64,000 nucleotides of DNA, taken from Myxococcales bacterium. Its GTDB lineage: Bacteria; Myxococcota_A; Polyangia; Fen-1088. Below, one piece after another: positions 59,240 through 64,000 of this stretch. Positions within the stretch are counted from its first letter, which is position 1. Each line of letters begins with the position of its first letter. The DNA is taken from the NCBI GenBank assembly GCA_022184915.1, contig JAGTJU010000002.1, positions 868,001 to 932,000 of the forward strand, given 5' to 3'. A model generated the notes under the pieces. The model was not told where the DNA came from. It did no database searches and worked only from the letters and a program-made list of their open reading frames with translations. The translations under genes were made by a program, and so were the position numbers.

Positions 59240-62088
59240 GCGTTTGCCTCCCCGGGTGGGGCACACACTTGCCTCATCGAAGCGGCCGTGGCCTCGATGA
59301 GCGGTAGGCCCATCGCCAAGGTCTCGCGCGCCACGAAGGGCGCCTGAGGTCCGTCCGTGGCGATGACGGCGTTGACGGATGCGTAGATCCGGGGGCGTGC
59401 GCGGGCTATGAGGGGTGTTGCTTCGAGAACCACGTCAGGCCAGCCCTCGGGTTTGTCGTGGGCATTCAAAAAGGCCAGCACCTCATCGTGGGCCCGCGCA
59501 AGCCGCGCCGGGGTGGGCGGAACGGGACGGAGCACGAGAGCCACGGGATCCAGAGTCGAAAAGGTGTCCAGAAATACACGCACGGGCTCCATCCAGTGGG
59601 GTGTGTCCACGTCGGGGCAGAGCAACAAGCGAAACGGCTTGCGGGTGGCCAAGGGCAGGTCGGGCGCTGCACGATCGAAGAGCGCCGCGAAGGAGAGGGG
59701 AATGCTGTCACGATCCGCGTCGAAGGGCTGCGCGCCCGCCAGCGCTTCGAGGTCCGAAAAACGCGCGCGCGCGGGATCGTGTTGCCACTTGTCGCAGAAG
59801 ATCTCCCAGTTCTGTCGGGCCAGGGCGCGGGCATCGAAGCCGGCGCTGGTGAAGGTCGCGCTGCCTTCGTGGTGGAGCAACACGTCTTCTACGATGCTGA
59901 GGCGATACCCCGCCCGTCGCGCGCGTTGGCAATAATCGTCGTCCTCGAAGTTGCCGTAGCCAAAGGCCGGATCGAAGCCGCCAATCTTGTCGAGCACGTC
60001 CCGCCGAATCATCAGGCACAACCCCACGAGACGGCCCACGTCGAGGGTGCCCCCACGGTGCGTGAGCGCGCGGGCCGCCGCGGCTCCGGGAAAGTCCGTC
60101 AGCCGCGCGTAGGGCGGTGGCATGACCTGTTGCTGGCCCACGCAACGATTCGTCACAGGTCCCACGATGCCCACGGCCGCGTCGCCCTCGAAGGCGGCGA
60201 GCAAGCGGCCGAGCCATCCTTCCGGCACCCGCACGTCGTTGTTGATCACCACGGCGAACCCACCCGAGGCGCGCGCCAACCCTTGGTTGCAAGCGAACGC
60301 GAAGCCCTCGTTGCTCTCGTTTCGCAGGTACACCAGGTTGCCGTGCCGGGCGGCGAAGGTCTGTGCCACGCCCGCGACCGCGGGGCTCGAGCCGTTGTCG
60401 ACCACGATGACCTCGAAGGCGCGATGCGTGTGAGCGTAGAGCGATTCGAGAAAGGCCCGCGTGAGATCTGCTTCGTTGTACACCGGTACGACGATGCTCA
60501 CGGGGTCGGTGTAAGGAAGCACGCCGTGCCGATGCGCGAGGGTCTGCGCCTGCTTCGTGTCCACCCGGCCGCGTGCGCGGCGCCAGAGATCTTCCCAGCC
60601 CAGGTTGGCCGCTTGGGCCGACAGCACACGCCGGGTGCTGTCGAAGGCCCCAGGCGGGAGCGCCACCCCGTCGAGCCGGCGGCTGCAGACGTCCAGGCCG
60701 GTGACGAGAAAAAGGCCCTTGCTGGCCAAGGCATCGGCCAGGCTGTGCGGGCGCGTAGGCTCGAAGATCGGGCCGTCGTCGGTGGGCGTTCCCATGCCGA
60801 ATCGGCGTGCCACGAAGGTGAGAGTCTCCGGCGTTTGGCTTGGCAGCGACTGCCCTTGCGTGACCGGCCACAAGGCTTGGTCCATGACCGAGGTCTCGAG
60901 CTCGGACAGCGCCGGGCCCGTGGTGCCGAAGGGAGGCAGCGAGGCCGTCACGGCGCCCAAATGCCGGTTGGCCGCGAGGTGCGCCGTGGCGCGTTCGAGC
61001 CAGTGCCACGAGGGCAAGTGGTTCGGGCCCACGCAGGCGACGAGCTCTGTGGACACGTGCGCGTGCGCGAAGGCCCACAGCTGCGAGAACGCGATGTCGG
61101 GGGCTTCGAGTCGTCGTGCGTTCGTCTCCTGGGGCGCCAACCATCGTGCGTAGGCCGAGATGGTTTCGTCCTGGCTGGCGTCGACGAGGATCCAAGGGTC
61201 GTCGGGGCCCAAGGTGGCGCGGGTTGCCTCGAGCCAGGGCGCCACCCACGGCAAGCTCGAGGGCAAAAGAAAACTCACCACCGTGACGGGTTCACGGGGC
61301 GTCGATCCTGGACGCGGCGCCACGGCGGCCAACTCGCGCCGCACGTCGAGATCGAAGCGCTCGGCACGCCCCAGCCACTGGGCGTGAAGGCGCGCGCTGT
61401 CGTGGCGCAGGTGATCGAAGTGATGTTCCCGTTCGGCGCCCGCCGTGGTGACCTGTGCCCGCGGGACCAAGACACTTTCGTGACCTTTCGCTCGTGCGCG
61501 CAGGCAGAGGTCCATCTCCTCACCGCCCGCGAGGTAGGCTTCATCGAAACCTTCGAGGGCGCGGAAAACGGTGGCCCGAACCGCCAGGCAAGAGGCACCG
61601 AGGCCCGTGCGGGTTGCTCTCTCTGGCCGAAGCGCCTCGCTCGGGCTTCCTTTGTGAAGCGCGAATGACTGCAAGGGCTCGCCCATGCCGTACGCAAGGC
61701 CGAGCCCCGCATCGTGGATGCGTCCGTCCAGGCCGAAGCGCACGGGGCCGGCCAACCCTGCGCCCGGGTGGCTCGACAAGGCCTCGAGCAAGGGCCCAAT
61801 CCATCCGGGGCGCACGAGCGTGTCGGCATCGAGGAACACGAGTGTGGGCGCGTGGGCTTGGGCGGCACCCTGGTTCCGTGCCCGCCCGCGGGACGTCGCC
61901 GTGTCCTGACTGGACACGAAGAGGGCCTTCGGCCAGGCGCGGAGCCGATCCGCAGTCACCTCTGGCCCTCCGCTGACGACCACGAGCTCATGGGCCTCGG
62001 GCGTGTGCGCGGCCACGGCCTCCAGACACCGCTCGGTCGCATCCCATCGCTCGCTTGCCTGTAAAATGATCGTGACCAGAGGGTCCAT
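59236..62088 (-). CDS. large glycosyltransferase with two GT2 domains
   Basis: A 950-residue protein with two family 2 glycosyltransferase domains. The first is residues 1 to about 250 (VTIILQASERWDATERCLEAV; VFLDADTLVRPGW as the DxD site; GGEEMDLCLRARAKG). The second runs about 570-830 (VSIVVPVYNEADLTRAFLESL; VINNDVRVPEGWL; FEDDDYCQRARRAG). The stretch between them and the C-terminal 150 residues are not recognised. Two domains allow addition of two sugars in turn. The ATG at 62088 (MDPLVTIIL) is chosen because the GT2 fold begins there, and the open frame before it is unconserved. First gene of the glycosyltransferase operon. Confidence 0.85.
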   Translation of the reverse strand: MDPLVTIILQASERWDATERCLEAVAAHTPEAHELVVVSGGPEVTADRLRAWPKALFVSSQDTATSRGRARNQGAAQAHAPTLVFLDADTLVRPGWIGPLLEALSSHPGAGLAGPVRFGLDGRIHDAGLGLAYGMGEPLQSFALHKGSPSEALRPERATRTGLGASCLAVRATVFRALEGFDEAYLAGGEEMDLCLRARAKGHESVLVPRAQVTTAGAEREHHFDHLRHDSARLHAQWLGRAERFDLDVRRELAAVAPRPGSTPREPVTVVSFLLPSSLPWVAPWLEATRATLGPDDPWILVDASQDETISAYARWLAPQETNARRLEAPDIAFSQLWAFAHAHVSTELVACVGPNHLPSWHWLERATAHLAANRHLGAVTASLPPFGTTGPALSELETSVMDQALWPVTQGQSLPSQTPETLTFVARRFGMGTPTDDGPIFEPTRPHSLADALASKGLFLVTGLDVCSRRLDGVALPPGAFDSTRRVLSAQAANLGWEDLWRRARGRVDTKQAQTLAHRHGVLPYTDPVSIVVPVYNEADLTRAFLESLYAHTHRAFEVIVVDNGSSPAVAGVAQTFAARHGNLVYLRNESNEGFAFACNQGLARASGGFAVVINNDVRVPEGWLGRLLAAFEGDAAVGIVGPVTNRCVGQQQVMPPPYARLTDFPGAAAARALTHRGGTLDVGRLVGLCLMIRRDVLDKIGGFDPAFGYGNFEDDDYCQRARRAGYRLSIVEDVLLHHEGSATFTSAGFDARALARQNWEIFCDKWQHDPARARFSDLEALAGAQPFDADRDSIPLSFAALFDRAAPDLPLATRKPFRLLLCPDVDTPHWMEPVRVFLDTFSTLDPVALVLRPVPPTPARLARAHDEVLAFLNAHDKPEGWPDVVLEATPLIARARPRIYASVNAVIATDGPQAPFVARETLAMGLPLIEATAASMRQVCAPPGEANA

Positions 62089-62527
62089 GCGCCGCCGAGA
62101 GGTTCGTTTCCCGGGGGCATTTTGCACGCAAACGAGGAAAATTTCTGCATGAAATCCCGGCCGATCGCGGAGGCCCGCTTGTGTGCCTTCGGGGCCTCCC
62201 CGCGCGGGGTCCGCCGGGCTTTGACCGAGGGTTGTGTCAAGTGTGACTGTGGATACTTTGGTCGATTCGTCCACCTGAACTCCCGAGCTCCTTGCGTCAT
62301 CGCGAGATCGTGCGATGAGGCCTTGACGGGCCTGCAGCCCGAACGCTACCCCTAACCGTCTTCGTGTTGCCCCGTGCGAACACGGTCCCGTCCTCATCGC
62401 CTTCGAGCCCCGTTCGCTGGGCTCTTTGCGCGCCTGTGTGTCCGGTCCGCATGTTTCCAGGAACCACGCCAGGACATTTGCCAACGCTTCGCCCACCATC
62501 GCCCCACCGCTTCCCCGGGAGGTTGGC
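62089..62527. other. divergent intergenic region (439 bp)
   Basis: No gene is supported. It must hold the promoters of the GT2 gene (minus) and the helicase (plus). Visible features are a 12-base palindrome CCCCGCGCGGGG (62198-62209), an inverted repeat CATCGC/GCGATG with an 8-base spacer near 62298-62317 that could be an operator, and GGGAGG at 62517-62522 as ribosome-binding site for the helicase GTG. A -10-like GATACT is at 62252-62257 without a well-spaced -35. Confidence 0.5.
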
Positions 62528-64000
62528 GTGACCGCGCCTTTCTCTCCCGCAGACGGTGCCGACGCGCTGCACCCGACCGGCTACGCGCGCCCCGGGGCGA
62601 GTGACAAGGGGATCCGCCTTCGTGCGTGGCAGAGGCAAGCCCTCGAAACCTTCGAGATGGCCGAGCATCCCAACTTTTTGGCGGTTGCGACCCCGGGCGC
62701 TGGAAAGACCACGTTCGCGCTCACTGCCGCGCGCCGCGCTTTGGTGTCACGCAAGAGCAAGCGGCTCGCCGTGGTCGTTCCCACGCAGCATCTCAAGCTC
62801 CAGTGGGCGCAGGCCGCCGAGCGTTTCGGCATTCACCTCGATCCCGAATGGGCGGCCGGATACGGCGCGCTTCCCTCCGATGTGCATGGCGTGGTGGTCA
62901 CGTACCAGCAAGTGGCGGCCAACCCTCAGGCTTTGCGTCCGCTGGTGCGAGATTCGCTGGCGGTCCTCGACGAGGTTCATCACGCCGCCGATAGCAAGTC
63001 GTGGGGTGATTCCGTCCGCACCGCCTTCGAGCATGCCTGGCGGCGGTTGTGCTTGTCGGGCACACCCTTTCGTTCGGACCAAAGCACCATTCCTTTCGTC
63101 CGCTATGAAGGGGATCTCGCCTGCTCGGACTTCGAGTACGGATACGGCGAAGCGCTCAAGGATCGCGCGGTCGTTCGTCCGGTGTACTTCCCCCGCATCA
63201 ATGGCCGCATGGAGTGGACGGCGCCCGATGGCAACGTCTACAGCGCCACCTTCGAGGACAAGCTCACGAAGGATCTCGCCAGCCAACGCCTGCGCACCGC
63301 GCTCGACGTCGAAGGCGAATGGTTGCCTGCCGTCCTCACACAGGCGCACGCCCAGCTCTTGCACCTGCGGGGCCAGGACCCGCGGGCGGGCGGCCTCGTG
63401 ATCGCGATGGATCAAGATCACGCGCGCGGGATCGCCGAGATCTTGCGTGAGCGCACGGGGGTCATGCCCACCGTAGCCACCTCGGACGATCCCGTGGCCT
63501 CGCAAAAAATCGCGCGCTTTTCCGAGACGCGTGAGCCGTGGATCGTGGCGGTGCGCATGGTCTCCGAGGGCGTGGACATCCCCCGCCTGCGCGTCGGCGT
63601 ATACGCCACCAACACGATCACCGATCTCTTTTTTCGGCAGGCCGTGGGGCGCCTCGTGCGCTGGACGGGGGGCTCGTCGAAGCAAACGGCGTACATGTTC
63701 ATCCCCGACGACGTGCGCCTGCGGGCCTCGGCGTTCACCATCGCGGAGCAGCGTCGGCACAGCTTGCGCCGGAAGGAAGACCCGGACGAGGGCTTTGGTC
63801 CACCCCCTCCCGGCGATGAACGGCCCGCCGAAGAGGAGCCCCAACTCGAAGAGCAGCTGTCCTTGTTTGCGGCGTTGTCAGCCGTACCGCTCGACGAGCA
63901 GGGCAGGCCCCTCGACGAACAGCGGGTGTTCGAGGACGGGGGCGACGAGATCCCGGATTACGTGGGCGGCGCGTTCGAGCCGGTGGCCCCCGTTCCGGAC
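62528..64000 (+). CDS. superfamily 2 DEAD/DEAH-box helicase (partial, runs off right edge)
   Basis: The frame is open from GTG at 62528 to the window edge (491 codons). GGGAGG lies 5 bases before the start. Motifs: Q-like LRAWQRQALETFE, Walker A PGAGKTT around 56-62, DEVHH at 148-152 (motif II), SGTPFRSD (motif III), MVSEGVDIPRLRVGVYAT (motif V) and FFRQAVGRLVRW (motif VI). It resembles the SSL2/Rad25-type helicases, and the later part is acidic (EEEPQLEEQLSLFAALS). It may unwind DNA or act in repair, restriction or defence, and the missing C-terminus and right-hand neighbours would decide. Confidence 0.88.
   Translation, partial: MTAPFSPADGADALHPTGYARPGASDKGIRLRAWQRQALETFEMAEHPNFLAVATPGAGKTTFALTAARRALVSRKSKRLAVVVPTQHLKLQWAQAAERFGIHLDPEWAAGYGALPSDVHGVVVTYQQVAANPQALRPLVRDSLAVLDEVHHAADSKSWGDSVRTAFEHAWRRLCLSGTPFRSDQSTIPFVRYEGDLACSDFEYGYGEALKDRAVVRPVYFPRINGRMEWTAPDGNVYSATFEDKLTKDLASQRLRTALDVEGEWLPAVLTQAHAQLLHLRGQDPRAGGLVIAMDQDHARGIAEILRERTGVMPTVATSDDPVASQKIARFSETREPWIVAVRMVSEGVDIPRLRVGVYATNTITDLFFRQAVGRLVRWTGGSSKQTAYMFIPDDVRLRASAFTIAEQRRHSLRRKEDPDEGFGPPPPGDERPAEEEPQLEEQLSLFAALSAVPLDEQGRPLDEQRVFEDGGDEIPDYVGGAFEPVAPVPD

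Noticed and set aside
59458-61668. 736-codon plus-strand frame
   Set aside because: Antisense to the GT2 glycosyltransferase, whose motifs are intact throughout.
62122-62355. 77-residue frame in the divergent gap
   Set aside because: No ribosome-binding site, Cys/Arg-rich shadow-like composition, overlaps inverted repeats and probable promoters.
62747-63844. 365-codon minus-strand frame
   Set aside because: Antisense to the helicase, which has all SF2 motifs.

Overview
This is 64 kb of very GC-rich bacterial chromosome. It is densely coded, and I saw no insertion sequence, prophage, CRISPR array, tRNA or rRNA. The gene set points to a myxobacterium (Myxococcota, probably Polyangia-like). 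The clues are a DUF1592/DUF1588-DUF1552 pair, many lipoproteins with Gly/Pro/Ser-rich linkers, a thrombospondin-type-3 secreted protein with a sorting-type C-terminus, a PEGA-domain protein, a Hanks-type kinase, a mevalonate pathway and a TatT-type TRAP system. The taxonomic call is inference from gene content.

Layout. 1-2.9 kb: SprT-like/DUF2786 protein (cut by the left edge) and a half-size GDT1/UPF0016 transporter on the minus strand, then a DUF1592-family lipoprotein and its DUF1552 Tat-exported partner. 4.3-11.4 kb: TPR/2-oxoglutarate oxygenase fusion, DUF1328 membrane peptide, an unrecognised protein, Lon protease (frameshifted in this sequence), TtcA-like tRNA thiolase and MsrA. 11.4-14 kb: two TonB/TolA-like energy transducers. 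14-21.7 kb (minus): dacB, gcvT, gcvH, gcvP, argJ, all co-directional. 21.9-23.2 kb: rarA. 23.3-29.6 kb (minus): two large secreted proteins and a LamG lipoprotein, with a strong terminator and a cluster of inverted repeats between them. 29.8-36.2 kb (minus): fni, mvaK1, mvaD, mvaK2, mvaA and an HpnC-like squalene/phytoene synthase, so acetoacetyl/HMG-CoA can be taken to isoprenoids in one tightly packed operon that lacks only HMG-CoA synthase. 36.3-40.4 kb: rmuC, a single-HKD phospholipase D-like protein and a Ser/Thr kinase. 40.4-43.6 kb (minus): PEGA protein and VWA lipoprotein. 44-50 kb: beta-propeller lipoprotein (also frameshifted), polysaccharide deacetylase, and a nucleoside-phosphorylase-like protein. 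50.2-54.5 kb: TatT-DctP-DctQ-DctM TRAP transporter. 54.5-56.6 kb: cytidine deaminase, alpha/beta hydrolase, DUF2238 membrane protein. 56.6-62.1 kb (minus): three glycosyltransferases in one operon. 62.5 kb to the right edge: the start of a superfamily 2 helicase.

Translational coupling is a theme. Many neighbours overlap as GTGA or ATGA or are separated by 2-5 bases (mvaD-mvaK2, mvaA-hpnC-like, PLD-kinase, dctP-dctQ-dctM, GT2-GT4). Two long genes (lon and the beta-propeller gene) each carry one apparent extra base in or next to a run of G. I read these as probable sequencing errors, but the one in lon falls five codons before the catalytic lysine and deserves checking. I did not find a convincing wholly new system. 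The best candidates for unstudied biology are the secreted pair at 23.3-28.3 kb with its structured leader, the extended TRAP permease, the phosphorylase-like protein at 48.4-50.1 kb and the rmuC-PLD-kinase operon.
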